NCBI GenBank assembly: GCA_947472635.1 | Contig: CANJDY010000014.1 | Coordinates: forward strand, 1-19,904 | Origin: Chitinophagaceae bacterium | GTDB taxonomy: Bacteria; Bacteroidota; Bacteroidia; Chitinophagales; Chitinophagaceae | Length of the DNA: 19,904 nucleotides | Direction of reading: 5' to 3' | In this document: piece by piece, positions 9,318 to 18,391 of the stretch | Layout: every line of letters begins with the position of its first letter | How positions within the stretch are numbered: position 1 is the first letter of the stretch | Position numbers and translations under genes: made by a program | Notes under the pieces: generated by a model | What the model saw: only the letters and a program-made list of their open reading frames with translations | The model's database searches: none | Told to the model about the DNA's origin: nothing

Positions 9318-12300
9318 TTAAAAACTAGCTGTTAAACCGATGGTGATGGTTTTTACAGGCGGTGTATAAGAGTAATCAATCGCCACCCTAAAAGGATCGC
9401 TTCCCCGAACAGTTACTTCCGGATCCTGACCGGTGTAATTGGTTAAAGTCAGTAAATTTTCTACCGACACGTAACCACTCAGGTTTTTAATTTTTAATTT
9501 TTGAACTAATTTCTTTGGTGCAGTATAACGTATCGTAGCTGTTCTAAAACGTAGGAAAGACGCATCTTCCACATACCTGTTACTACCCAACCAATTATAA
9601 CCCGTGCGGTACATAGCTCTTGGTATATCGGTCACATCTCCTTCTTTTCTCCATCTTCTTAAGGTAGCTGTACTTTGGTTATCGAAGCCATACATATTGG
9701 TGGTATTAATTTTGGTACCATTCACCAAATCATAATCATATCGGTAATTAAAAAAGGCTGAAATTTTCCATACTCCATTCAGTGTTACGGAAGGACCAAA
9801 ACCACCCGTGTATTTAGGAATACTATTACCTAAATAAACAATGTCTTGGTAGTTGATATTTCCATCATGGTTGATATCCTCATACATTGCATCTCCAGGC
9901 TGAAAAGTGTATCCAATACTTGGGTAGTTGAATTTCATATAGATTGTTTGTCCGGTAGGGCCAACGATGCTTTTGCCAGAAGGGTCTGTAGCAAGAGTAG
10001 AAGCCATATCCTTATAAACACCCTTGTACTTAAATCCGTAAAAAGATCCAAAAGGATTATTTACTTGCATAAAGGTTTTATATTGACCATTAGCGGTGAT
10101 ATCTCCTTTATCGCGAGGATATAAATCAGATATTTCACGGATCATATTAATGTTGCGGGCAATATTGAAATTAAAGTCTACCTGCAATTTTTTAGTCTTG
10201 TATGGAGTGATCCCAATTCCTAACTCAAATCCTTGGTTGTCCATGGTACCCACATTCATATCCACACTATTGAATCCGTTAATGGAAGAAATCTGAAGAC
10301 CTGGGAAAAACATTTCTTTGGTACGATTAACATAAAACTCCGCATCCACCGTAATTCTACGCTGAAACATACTTAAGTTGATACCCGCATTTTGACCAAT
10401 AATGGTCTCCCATTTCAAATTGGATAATTCCATATTGGTAGGATACACACCCGCATCACCCAGATAGGTCCAAGCAAACGTATTGTAAGTATTGATATAG
10501 CTATAATCTCTGCGAGGTGCATTTCCTGACTGACCATAACTTGCTCTGAAACTAAGGTCGTCAATATTTTTATTAACATATTTCATGAATTTCTCATCAG
10601 AAATTCTCCAACGCAAAGAAGCAGATGGAAATAATCCATACCGGTTGGCTGGTCCAAACCTCGAATTACCATCTCCCCTAAGACCTACATTGAAAATATA
10701 TTTATCACTGTAGCTATACTGTGCATTCGCCAGTAAGCCAATACTACGTGTTTGTCCTACATTGGAGCTCAATCTTGTTTCACTATTTTGTGTACGCGAT
10801 GGAGAAGAAGGATCCTGCAAAAATGCTGAGGCAGTATTGGAAGTCAATACCTCCTGCGAAACATATTTATTATCGTAGGTGCTAAAAGAAAGGAAACTAA
10901 TCAGCTTATGTTTTTCATTTTTGAAATTTGGGGTATACACCAAATTTGTTTTGGACTGAACATTAAACACATCCACATCACCATCATAAGCCCTGTTTAC
11001 AGAAGGCTCTGTCCATGGCCTTCCAGTAGCAGTTTGCGGCAAAAAGCTATTGCTTTTATTATTATTGATATCAAACTGAACATCAAAAGTAGCCATCAAT
11101 ACCTTTTTATATATTTCGTATTGAAGATTAAAATGAGGAGTAATCCTTTGACTAATAATATTATTTTTGGCATTATTGGCCATTGCAACCGGATTAAAAG
11201 TTCCTCCAACTGTTCCATTGGTACTTACTCCAAAGTATTGCCCTTGAATATTATTTGCTGGAGAAAAATAATTACCTGAAGGCTTTCCGAATTCGTCGTA
11301 TTCATAAATGCTCATATTGGGCATTTTACGATAGGCAATATCCCTCAAGTTCAAAGCGAAGTTGCGATTGTTGTCTGTATTAGAATAGGAGATATCCGAC
11401 TTAAAACGAATACGGTCAGATACAATATAATCCAAGTTAATACGTGTACTAATTCTTTTTAAGTAAGTTCCAATTGTAGTTCCGGTTTGGTCCAAATAAC
11501 CCAATGATGCATAATACCTTGCTTTTTCACCACCACCGGTCATAGATATATTATGATCCTGCGTAGTACCAACCTGGGTAATTGCTTTAATCCAATCTGT
11601 ATTTTTACTATAATTGTTAAACCAATAAGGATCGTTGGGATCGTATTGAAATTCCTTAACATTTTGTGTATTTAAAGCAGTACCTGTTGAATTCATATAC
11701 GCTTCAGGTATCAATGTTGAATATTGATCACCGGAGAGCATGGGGATTGCTTCTGGTTGCTGTGTTATGGACGATTTGTTAGTATAGGTAAAGGCAGGTT
11801 TTCCTACAGCTCCCCGTTTAGTGGTAATAACTACTACACCGCTCGCAGCCCTTGAACCCCAAATAGCAGTGGAAGCAGCATCTTTCAAAATGGTAATATC
11901 CTTGATATCAGTAGGAGCGATATTCAATAAACTAGCGTAGCCCATTTCATCGGCAGATCCAAAATTGAAATCAGAGGGTATGGAAGTTTCATAAGGCATT
12001 CCATCAACCACAATCAATGGATCATTAGAACCATTAATAGATGAGGTACCTCTAATACGAATTTGCATACCTGCACCAGGATCACCTGAATTGGCCGCAA
12101 TATCTACCCCAGACAACCTGCCCTGCAATGCCTGGTCGATAGATGCTACTTGCATCTCCTCCATTTCCTTAGCACTTATATGCACTTGTGCGGTAGTTAA
12201 CTCGCGCTCTGAAATTTGTATCATTCCGTTATCCACCTTTCTTTGAGACATCACTACTACCCCACCCATTTCCTTACTATCACTCTGCATTGTAATATTG

Positions 12301-12590
12301 AAAACAGTCCGCGTGTTTACAGATAATTCCTGTGAAAGAAATCCAATATGGGTAAACGATAATTTATTTTTTGTATTGGAAAATTTCATGACAAAATTAC
12401 CCTCCACATCCGTTTTTACAGCATGGATTGTTCTTCCATCACCATCTACTTCGGCAACCGTTACATCAGCTGTAGCCCTTTTATTAACACCCAAAACTCT
12501 TCCCTGAACGGTACCTTTTTGAGCCAATACAGCATTTGCAAACAATATTGCAAATAACAGGCAGCTTATTTTTGTAATTAATTCTTTCAT
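9318..12590 (-). CDS. SusC/RagA family TonB-linked outer-membrane transporter (first pair)
   Basis: The 1090-residue protein carries a signal peptide (likely cleavage after AVLA, residue 23), a carboxypeptidase-regulatory-like domain at about residues 25-103 (GTVQGRVLGVNKRATADVTV ... GNFVMKF), and a plug domain at about 135-260 with IRIRGTSSINGSNDPLIVVD and the complete SusC signature ILKDAASTAIWGSRAASGVV (234-253) followed by VITTKRG. The remaining 830 residues form the barrel, with a calcium-loop-like YEDINHDGNINYQDIVYLGN and the terminal aromatic residue of outer-membrane barrels (TIGLTASF). A hydrophobic segment GGVVVMS at about 109-115 is where the TonB box would lie. It is followed by an unusually long linker, residues 116-145, before the plug. 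No secretin/TonB signalling domain is present. The gene starts 59 bp after the four-repeat FAS1 gene and ends 20 bp before SusD, fitting one operon. The 59-bp spacer holds a 10-bp AT-rich palindrome at 12622-12631, with no assigned role. Confidence 0.96.
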   Translation of the reverse strand: MKELITKISCLLFAILFANAVLAQKGTVQGRVLGVNKRATADVTVAEVDGDGRTIHAVKTDVEGNFVMKFSNTKNKLSFTHIGFLSQELSVNTRTVFNITMQSDSKEMGGVVVMSQRKVDNGMIQISERELTTAQVHISAKEMEEMQVASIDQALQGRLSGVDIAANSGDPGAGMQIRIRGTSSINGSNDPLIVVDGMPYETSIPSDFNFGSADEMGYASLLNIAPTDIKDITILKDAASTAIWGSRAASGVVVITTKRGAVGKPAFTYTNKSSITQQPEAIPMLSGDQYSTLIPEAYMNSTGTALNTQNVKEFQYDPNDPYWFNNYSKNTDWIKAITQVGTTQDHNISMTGGGEKARYYASLGYLDQTGTTIGTYLKRISTRINLDYIVSDRIRFKSDISYSNTDNNRNFALNLRDIAYRKMPNMSIYEYDEFGKPSGNYFSPANNIQGQYFGVSTNGTVGGTFNPVAMANNAKNNIISQRITPHFNLQYEIYKKVLMATFDVQFDINNNKSNSFLPQTATGRPWTEPSVNRAYDGDVDVFNVQSKTNLVYTPNFKNEKHKLISFLSFSTYDNKYVSQEVLTSNTASAFLQDPSSPSRTQNSETRLSSNVGQTRSIGLLANAQYSYSDKYIFNVGLRGDGNSRFGPANRYGLFPSASLRWRISDEKFMKYVNKNIDDLSFRASYGQSGNAPRRDYSYINTYNTFAWTYLGDAGVYPTNMELSNLKWETIIGQNAGINLSMFQRRITVDAEFYVNRTKEMFFPGLQISSINGFNSVDMNVGTMDNQGFELGIGITPYKTKKLQVDFNFNIARNINMIREISDLYPRDKGDITANGQYKTFMQVNNPFGSFYGFKYKGVYKDMASTLATDPSGKSIVGPTGQTIYMKFNYPSIGYTFQPGDAMYEDINHDGNINYQDIVYLGNSIPKYTGGFGPSVTLNGVWKISAFFNYRYDYDLVNGTKINTTNMYGFDNQSTATLRRWRKEGDVTDIPRAMYRTGYNWLGSNRYVEDASFLRFRTATIRYTAPKKLVQKLKIKNLSGYVSVENLLTLTNYTGQDPEVTVRGSDPFRVAIDYSYTPPVKTITIGLTASF

Positions 12591-12649
12591 TATACAATGA
12601 CTTTTTTTGTTTTTTATATAGCTTTTAAAAGGCCCCTTTATTCAATAGT

Positions 12650-14887
12650 TTAATATTTCAAATAATTATCAACCAAGTGGATGACGGTACGGTTGGATAA
12701 ATTATTGCTCAATGCATTTACCAACCTTGCTTTTCTATTGAAACCATCTCCCAATTCAAAAATACCTCCGGGATATAGTATAGCAAATGTTACCGGATCG
12801 CCCGCTGCGTTTCGAAGTAAGGAAGGATAAGAACCGATATCTATACCATTAGCCACTACTGTTCTTTTATCCATGATATGGTATTGAACAAATTTTTCAA
12901 CCAATAATTTATCTGCTGTAAGCGTAGGGGTGAAATTGGGTACAGCAACTGTACCAGGCAACAAACCAGCGGTGATAGCCTGTATCATGGCTGCTTTATT
13001 AGGAACGAATATTGTATAAAAAGACCCAGCCGCTACTCCATTGATTTCATTGGAAGCAGTATTGAAAGCAGTTGAGTTTTTTAAATAATTCCAGAAATAA
13101 TTAAACTCTGATGTCACAGGTGTACCTAGAAGAGACAAGTCGGTTACAATTGACTGGAAAGGGAAATAAAGCAGGTCATTGATATAGACCACTTTCCCAT
13201 TTAATGAATTCTTTACACTATCAATGGTAATACTAGCATTGCGCTGAATACTGCCTGCAGTAAAAACCTTATTGCCATCATATTTAATATACTCTCCTCC
13301 AAAGGTTTTTATGATTCCACTAAAACCAGCGGTACCGATATTGGCCAATTCATTATTAGGAGTTTCTACTACACTGGTATACAACATCCGCATTAAATTA
13401 AGCCGATTACTATCGTTGACTGAAACGGCTCCTCCTACAGGATTAATATATTGCCACGCATTGGTAGACGTATTGTAACTATAGCCTTTTGCAGCTATTA
13501 CCGCATCCGACATCATAAATAAAGTGTACTTCACATTCGAGTTGGTAATAATTGGCTTCAATTCCATATCCAACAACATCGTCATAATGCGATAGTTTGG
13601 ATTCAGATAAGCTTTCCCATAAACGGTTGAAAACACATTGGGTTCATTTATTTTTTTAGTGCCGTAAAAAATACCGTTGCTTAAAATTTTCTTGTCAACA
13701 ATATCTGTTGCAGCGTTCATCTTTGCAGACTCCCCTAAGAAATTATAGGAATTATTAAATTTACTTGGCCATACCGTAGATTGCCACATATGTGCATTTA
13801 ACAAATCTGCAATAATTGACAAGGGTAATGAATTCAATGTTGGATATTGCTGTAAAACCACCGTATTGATATACTTATTCAAAGAATCATTGGTAGGTAC
13901 AAACATGGTCCATCCTTCCTTTTGTCCGTCATTATCCTGTAGCTTAAAGTAATTCTCATTATTAGGAGAAAATGCAAGCAAATTAGAATACACTTTTGCA
14001 GAGACGTCATCCGATGCACCCTTTAATACCTGGTATCTTTGGGTAGCACTTGTACTTTTTACAAATAACACCATAAATCTCTCCAAAATGCTTCTGAACA
14101 CACTGTACTCCGGTTTATTACGCAAATATTGATCAATACTTTTAGCCGGCACCACTACCTTATCTATGATATGAATCACCCCGTTTTCTGCAGCGATATC
14201 CTGTTGAGTAACTCTAGCGTTGGCAACATTAAATCCACTAAAGGTTGAATTGGGATAAAAATAACTATAGTCTGCAGCAGACAATCCGCTTGCCGCCAAA
14301 AATTCAGCGGTAAAATATGGAATGTATTTATTGTTATTGTCGGCCAATACAAAAAAGCTATTAGTCGTTCCGTTATTGTTTCGGTTAGAAGCAATTGCTT
14401 TTACAGCCACCCCGGTAGAAGTCGTATCATTGTAAAAACCGGTGTAGTAAGCTGTACGCCTTTTAAAAGCGATATTAGGCACCCAGCCAAGTGTAGATTG
14501 GTAATCATCTATGCGGCTTTTTTCAAAACCATTGTACACCAATAAATATTGAACCACCATTTGTGCAGTGGTAGAATCAACTGCAGCAAAAGAACTAAAA
14601 CCACGTTCTTTTATAAAGCTGGCAAATTCAGTATCAGCAGTGAATGCTGAATCAGAAGGAGCAAAAATGGTCCAGTAACCTGCAGTTCCTAGCGTATTTT
14701 TATACCCTGCCTTGTCAATCAAGGACAATAAATTTGTGAATTTCCCCTTGGCCACCAATTGCTGATAAATAGGCGGTTCCAGTGAAGCCGGACGGGCGTA
14801 AAATTCATCAAATGATTTATTACGGCAATTCGAAAGTACTGCCGTAAGCGTTAAAAGGAGAAAAACCCTCTGGATTAATTTATTCAT
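12650..14887 (-). CDS. Four-repeat fasciclin (FAS1) lipoprotein, first gene of the SusCD operon
   Basis: This 745-residue lipoprotein (signal ending AVLSNC, anchor Cys 21) consists almost entirely of FAS1-like repeats. Repeat 1 at about 37-249 is the best conserved: KFTNLLSLIDKAGYKNTL, YWTIFAPSDSAF and NGVIHIIDKVVVPAKS. Repeat 2 (about 250-417) has RNKPEYSVFRSILERF and WTMFVPTNDSLNKYI. Repeat 3 (about 418-577) has NPNYRIMTMLLDMELKPII and YTLFMMSDAVI. Repeat 4 (about 578-745) has FYTIFVPNKAAMIQAI and closes the protein with NRTVIHLVDNYLKY. Repeats 2 and 3 have lost the consensus H-box. Unlike the two downstream FAS1 proteins it has no extra C-terminal domain. FAS1 proteins bind other proteins or glycans and are not enzymes. 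As the first gene after a 568-bp gap and 59 bp before SusC, it is probably a surface adhesion/ligand-capture partner of the first SusCD pair. No Shine-Dalgarno sequence precedes the ATG. Confidence 0.92.
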   Translation of the reverse strand: MNKLIQRVFLLLTLTAVLSNCRNKSFDEFYARPASLEPPIYQQLVAKGKFTNLLSLIDKAGYKNTLGTAGYWTIFAPSDSAFTADTEFASFIKERGFSSFAAVDSTTAQMVVQYLLVYNGFEKSRIDDYQSTLGWVPNIAFKRRTAYYTGFYNDTTSTGVAVKAIASNRNNNGTTNSFFVLADNNNKYIPYFTAEFLAASGLSAADYSYFYPNSTFSGFNVANARVTQQDIAAENGVIHIIDKVVVPAKSIDQYLRNKPEYSVFRSILERFMVLFVKSTSATQRYQVLKGASDDVSAKVYSNLLAFSPNNENYFKLQDNDGQKEGWTMFVPTNDSLNKYINTVVLQQYPTLNSLPLSIIADLLNAHMWQSTVWPSKFNNSYNFLGESAKMNAATDIVDKKILSNGIFYGTKKINEPNVFSTVYGKAYLNPNYRIMTMLLDMELKPIITNSNVKYTLFMMSDAVIAAKGYSYNTSTNAWQYINPVGGAVSVNDSNRLNLMRMLYTSVVETPNNELANIGTAGFSGIIKTFGGEYIKYDGNKVFTAGSIQRNASITIDSVKNSLNGKVVYINDLLYFPFQSIVTDLSLLGTPVTSEFNYFWNYLKNSTAFNTASNEINGVAAGSFYTIFVPNKAAMIQAITAGLLPGTVAVPNFTPTLTADKLLVEKFVQYHIMDKRTVVANGIDIGSYPSLLRNAAGDPVTFAILYPGGIFELGDGFNRKARLVNALSNNLSNRTVIHLVDNYLKY

Positions 14888-15455
14888 GATTTATATAGAT
14901 AATTAATTGCCGTTATTAAATGAACAGGTTCTATAAGATAAAACTTTTATCTAATTGAAAATTTTAAAATGGTTGGTAAAATGTACTGCTGAATAAGCCA
15001 ATACAAGGATCCCTAAAAGAGTAACAAAATATATAGTAGCAAGCATCTCAAATATTTTAGTTAGTATGGTAAAAGGCAGCAGTTAATACAATACAGTAAA
15101 TCTTATATGACTTCAAAAAAAACAGCCGATTTACAAAGTGAAATTAATGTTAAATTGACATTTAACCATCCTGAATTGTAATTTAGAGGGTAAAATCTAC
15201 GCAAACGTTCCCGAATATTATAAAATATACTACTATGAATAAGGTTGTATCACGCAGTTAATAATTACCTAAACAAAAAAAATATTTCCGCTTGATATAG
15301 TAAATTGGGGAAAGTAAATAAATAGGTGTTAAGACATTACCATCTTTCTGTTTAATAATAAATACAGGTGGTACATATTTCATCAAACACTTGTAGAGTG
15401 GTGCATTTCAGTACTACAGGGCAGATTAAATGTAAATACAAATCTCTCGGATTTG
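14888..15455. other. 568-bp intergenic region: leader of the FAS1-SusCD operon and 3' end of the cytochrome gene
   Basis: This is the longest non-coding stretch in the window and is strongly AT-rich. It must hold the end of the upstream dehydrogenase/cytochrome transcript and probably the promoter of the FAS1-SusCD operon. No exact Bacteroidota promoter (TTG or TTTG followed about 20 bp later by TAnnTTTG) was found on the minus strand. Near matches such as TCACTTTG around 15134-15141 have a mismatch and lack a partner box. No strong terminator hairpin follows the stop at 15456; the best candidate is a 4-bp stem (CACT/AGTG). One small ORF on the operon strand, at 15046 to 14951, is listed separately. 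Confidence 0.6.
14951..15046 (-). CDS. Candidate 31-residue single-pass membrane peptide (unproven small ORF)
   Basis: An ATG at 15046 opens a 31-codon frame ending with TAG at 14951-14953. The peptide begins MLATIYFVTLLGILVLAYSA, an uninterrupted hydrophobic span long enough for one membrane helix, and ends with the more polar HFTNHFKIFN. It lies on the operon strand, 63 bp before the start of the four-repeat FAS1 gene. There is no clear Shine-Dalgarno sequence, but neither do the neighbouring genuine genes have one. It resembles tiny membrane subunits in general form only; no family is recognised. In AT-rich DNA, short hydrophobic frames arise by chance because TTT, ATT and TTA codons are common, so it may be spurious. 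An alternative is that it is simply untranslated operon leader. Confidence 0.3.
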   Translation of the reverse strand: MLATIYFVTLLGILVLAYSAVHFTNHFKIFN

Positions 15456-18356
15456 CTACTTGTCCGTCAGTTTGGAGGATAATAAAAATGCTACAATATC
15501 TGCCAGATTTTTTTCAGTAATACCGGTGGTAATCGGTTCAGGCATTAGGCTTTTTTGCTGCTTTTTCTTTGAACTAATTTTGTTTTGTGCAATAACATGT
15601 TGAACACCGGAAATATCTTTTATTACAATCGACTGTTTATTTTCTGAAATCAAAAATCCAAATACAGATTCCCCCTCTACTGTATTCACCAGCCAGGGCT
15701 CATAGCCAAAAACGATGGCAGCGCTGGGATTGACAATAGCATCGAGTAATGAGATTTTATCAAATTTTTTGCCAATATTGGTAAGTTCTGGTCCAATCAT
15801 ATTTCCTGTAAACTCAACACGGTGGCAGGTACTACAATTGTTTTTAAAAATAGTTTTACCCGCTGCAGCATCTCCAGTTAATTTTGCAATGCTATTTACT
15901 GAAAATATTTTATCCGTGTCATTTCGCTTGACATATTTTCCAGCCTGAACCCTTACCGATAAATCCGGGTTATTGAAAATATTTTCTGCCACGGCTGGCA
16001 TTAACGAAGCGGGTAATTTATCTTCTGCCATTAATCCTATCACCATTTGACCTCCCATTGAATCTAATGCCATTTCCTTTGCCAGCCTTTTATGGACTTG
16101 TTGAGACTGTCGATTGTCTAATAGCATTTGCAGCTTAACTTTCATTGCTGCTAGCTTTCGCTGATAAGTAGTATTTACATTTATTTTTGACCAATCCAGT
16201 AAGTTATACCAATCATTACGCTGCCTAAAAGAGAGCCAATACAATGATTGTTCTTTTACATCTGCCAAACTAGAAGCAGTCAAATTCAACATAGCATTAG
16301 CAGCCGTTTTATCATTTATAAAAGCTAGTGCCGTGATCATTCGCATTCTTTCTTCTATTGATGAAGCCGAATCCATAGCTCTTTGTGCAATTTCCTTCAC
16401 TGCACTTATTGGATGAAGCCTCCATGCAAAATCTGCCATTGGCTTACTCCAATTCAATGGTGAGATTGGTTGATTAGGGTAAAAGGAAATCAGTAACTCT
16501 TTGTACCAACCTTCCGCGTCTGCATCCATAGCAGTTCCTAGTGTTTCGAGATACCATCGATCCTTACCGTCATATTGAGCAGCGATTGATAGCAGTATTT
16601 CTTTTTTAACTTTAAAAGATGAATCTCTCAGGGCAACAGCTACTTCCCTGCGAACGAATGCTGAGGGATCGGTTGAGAGCCTCCTAGCCAAAGGCATAAT
16701 ATTTTGAGTAACCTGTCGCAAAGATCGGAAAGCGGTTGCTCTGATTTTTTCGTCTTTGTCTGTCAAAATATTTTCAACTTCCTTTTTACCTTCATTACTC
16801 AGTTGGGCTAATAGCCATACAGCCCTTGCTTTAACAAATGGGTTTTCATCGAGAAGTAATTTTTTAACGGGTTCAATAACTGCTGCGCCCTGCTGTTTTA
16901 GTTTTTCAAAAGCGATATTGCGAACATTCACAGCTGGATTCTTCAATGCTTCCAATTGCCCTTGGATACTATTGAAATCAAGGGTTGGACTAACCAGTTT
17001 TTTATTTTTTGGAGTTATCCGATAAATTCTTCCATAGCCAAGGCTATCTTTCATTTGATGTCCACCTACTACTGGATCGTACCAATCGGCAATAAAAATA
17101 GCGCCATCAGTTCCAATGGAGACATCCGCAGGACGAAACCAGTTTTCCTTTTGCTTGTTTTGAATGGTATCATTCCATACATAGCCTGCATTATCTCCTG
17201 AAAGAGAGGTGATGAAATTTTGGCGCATTCCTAAATTGTATCCAGACTGGCTTAAAGAAGGATGATAACCAAATATTACATTTCGACCTGCATCCGCACT
17301 CAGTAACATCCCCCTATAATTTTTACCCAATGCATCCGATTCGTACATTACAACACCAGTAGGTGCGCCAGCACCCGATCGATCACCTGCAGGCATTACG
17401 CCAGGGTCTTCTTGATGCCAATGAGCTGAAAAAATTTCCTGGCCTGGACGCTGGTCTGCCTGCCAATACCGTGTTCCATCATTACTAAAATACCCTGCAT
17501 TACCTCCTTCCATTAACCAGGAAGTACGACAGGTTACTACCTGGTCGTCATTATCATTTTGCCAAAGATTGCCATAAGAATCAGTAATCACCTCATAAGA
17601 GTTTCGGAAATTATGGGCCAATACTTTCATACCACTACCATCTGGATTTACACGAATCGCCAATCCTCCCACCCAAACCTTGCCATCATCACTTTTTCGA
17701 TTACCTTCATTTTTATCATTGTAAGGAGAACCTCCAGTATAAATACTTCCTGAACGTAAAGTCCAGCCGCTTTTATCTGTAACCATGTGAGGTCCTGCAT
17801 TTCCTGTACTAAAATACCAGTTACCGTCAGGTCCCGCCGTAACGGAATGCAAGGAATGATCATGATCCTTTCCACCAAAGCCAGTTAAAATAATTTCTTT
17901 TTTATCTGCTTTATCATCGCCATTTTCATCTGTATAAATAATCAAATTCGGAGAGCAGGAAACAATTACTTTATTTCCAATCACCGCAATACCTACTGGA
18001 GAAATCAAATCTTTGTCTTCAACAAATACAGTCGACTTGTCAGCCTTGCCATCATGGTCGGTATCTTCAAGAATCAATACCCTATCTCCTTTAGGATGAT
18101 GCAAAAAACGAGTAGAGTCATTATTAAAATTTCGGTAATTCACTGCTTCGGTAACCCAAACTCTCCCTTTGTAATCAACATCCATATTGGTAGGATTATA
18201 AAACATAGGGGACTGGGCCCAAAGTGTTGCCTCAAGGTCATCCGGCAAAAAAAGGCCAGTTTTATTATTGGAGGAAGTGTTTTTACATCCCATAAAACAA
18301 ATTATAGAAATAAAAAAAACACCCGGAATTGAAAAAAAATATTTTGAAAATTTCAT
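15456..18356 (-). CDS. PVC-type dehydrogenase-like lipoprotein: beta-propeller, HEAT-like repeats and C-terminal cytochrome c domain
   Basis: The 966-residue protein is a lipoprotein (signal ending CFMGC, anchor Cys 24). Residues about 35-445 form a beta-propeller of the 'putative membrane-bound dehydrogenase' type: LPDDLEATLWAQSPMFYNPT, DVDYKGRVWVTEAVNYRNF, calcium-loop-like DTDHDGKAD (98-106) and DENGDDKAD (143-151), DHDHSLHSVTAGPDGNWYFS, and IADWYDPVVGGHQ. Residues about 455-800 are HEAT-like helical repeats (KLKQQGAAVIEPVKKLLLDE, FVKARAVWLLAQLSNEGKK). The C-terminal cytochrome c domain has the haem motif CSTCH at 841-845 and a probable axial Met at 938 (SLMPEP), followed by the usual LADIVAFLLS helix. 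Such proteins are known mainly from Planctomycetes/Verrucomicrobia and Bacteroidota; they are thought to oxidise sugars or related compounds outside the cytoplasm and pass electrons to the c-haem, but substrates are largely undetermined. The gene lies 35 bp after the Tat-exported epimerase gene, implying a shared periplasmic pathway. Confidence 0.93.
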   Translation of the reverse strand: MKFSKYFFSIPGVFFISIICFMGCKNTSSNNKTGLFLPDDLEATLWAQSPMFYNPTNMDVDYKGRVWVTEAVNYRNFNNDSTRFLHHPKGDRVLILEDTDHDGKADKSTVFVEDKDLISPVGIAVIGNKVIVSCSPNLIIYTDENGDDKADKKEIILTGFGGKDHDHSLHSVTAGPDGNWYFSTGNAGPHMVTDKSGWTLRSGSIYTGGSPYNDKNEGNRKSDDGKVWVGGLAIRVNPDGSGMKVLAHNFRNSYEVITDSYGNLWQNDNDDQVVTCRTSWLMEGGNAGYFSNDGTRYWQADQRPGQEIFSAHWHQEDPGVMPAGDRSGAGAPTGVVMYESDALGKNYRGMLLSADAGRNVIFGYHPSLSQSGYNLGMRQNFITSLSGDNAGYVWNDTIQNKQKENWFRPADVSIGTDGAIFIADWYDPVVGGHQMKDSLGYGRIYRITPKNKKLVSPTLDFNSIQGQLEALKNPAVNVRNIAFEKLKQQGAAVIEPVKKLLLDENPFVKARAVWLLAQLSNEGKKEVENILTDKDEKIRATAFRSLRQVTQNIMPLARRLSTDPSAFVRREVAVALRDSSFKVKKEILLSIAAQYDGKDRWYLETLGTAMDADAEGWYKELLISFYPNQPISPLNWSKPMADFAWRLHPISAVKEIAQRAMDSASSIEERMRMITALAFINDKTAANAMLNLTASSLADVKEQSLYWLSFRQRNDWYNLLDWSKINVNTTYQRKLAAMKVKLQMLLDNRQSQQVHKRLAKEMALDSMGGQMVIGLMAEDKLPASLMPAVAENIFNNPDLSVRVQAGKYVKRNDTDKIFSVNSIAKLTGDAAAGKTIFKNNCSTCHRVEFTGNMIGPELTNIGKKFDKISLLDAIVNPSAAIVFGYEPWLVNTVEGESVFGFLISENKQSIVIKDISGVQHVIAQNKISSKKKQQKSLMPEPITTGITEKNLADIVAFLLSSKLTDK

Positions 18357-18391
18357 GAAGGATGATTTAATAATTTGAATTGCTATCCTGG

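Larger units (their letters stand above)
1..14887 (-). other. Putative seven-gene FAS1-SusCD double uptake operon
   Basis: Seven consecutive genes run in one direction with gaps of 59, 20, 27, 35, 39 and 28 bp in transcription order: FAS1x4, SusC, SusD, FAS1x2 plus tail, FAS1x2 plus tail, SusC, SusD. No intergenic gap inside the block is long enough for a convincing separate promoter, and no terminator-like hairpin with a T-run was seen, so a single transcript starting in the 14888-15455 region is likely. The operon continues beyond the left edge. Enzymes and regulators that usually identify the substrate of a Sus-like locus are absent from the visible part. The operon assignment is inferred from spacing and orientation only. 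Confidence 0.7.

Noticed and set aside
10908..11279. A 123-codon plus-strand reading frame inside the first SusC gene
   Set aside because: It lies fully antisense to a strongly supported SusC coding region, has no recognisable motif, and is of the kind expected from opposite-strand shadows.
12622..12640. Short hairpin (AAAGG/CCTTT) and AT palindrome between the FAS1 and SusC genes, considered as a terminator or attenuator
   Set aside because: The loop is too short for a stable hairpin, the stem is about 5 bp, and it lacks a T-run placed directly after it on the transcribed strand.
15107..15181. A 24-codon plus-strand ORF (starts MTSKKTADL) in the same gap
   Set aside because: It is very short, on the opposite strand to all genes here, and has no supporting context; chance is the simplest explanation.
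15258..15383. A 41-codon minus-strand ORF between the cytochrome gene and the FAS1 operon (starts MKYVPPVF)
   Set aside because: No family, no ribosome binding site, mixed composition typical of AT-rich noncoding DNA, and it sits in the likely 3' untranslated part of the upstream gene.
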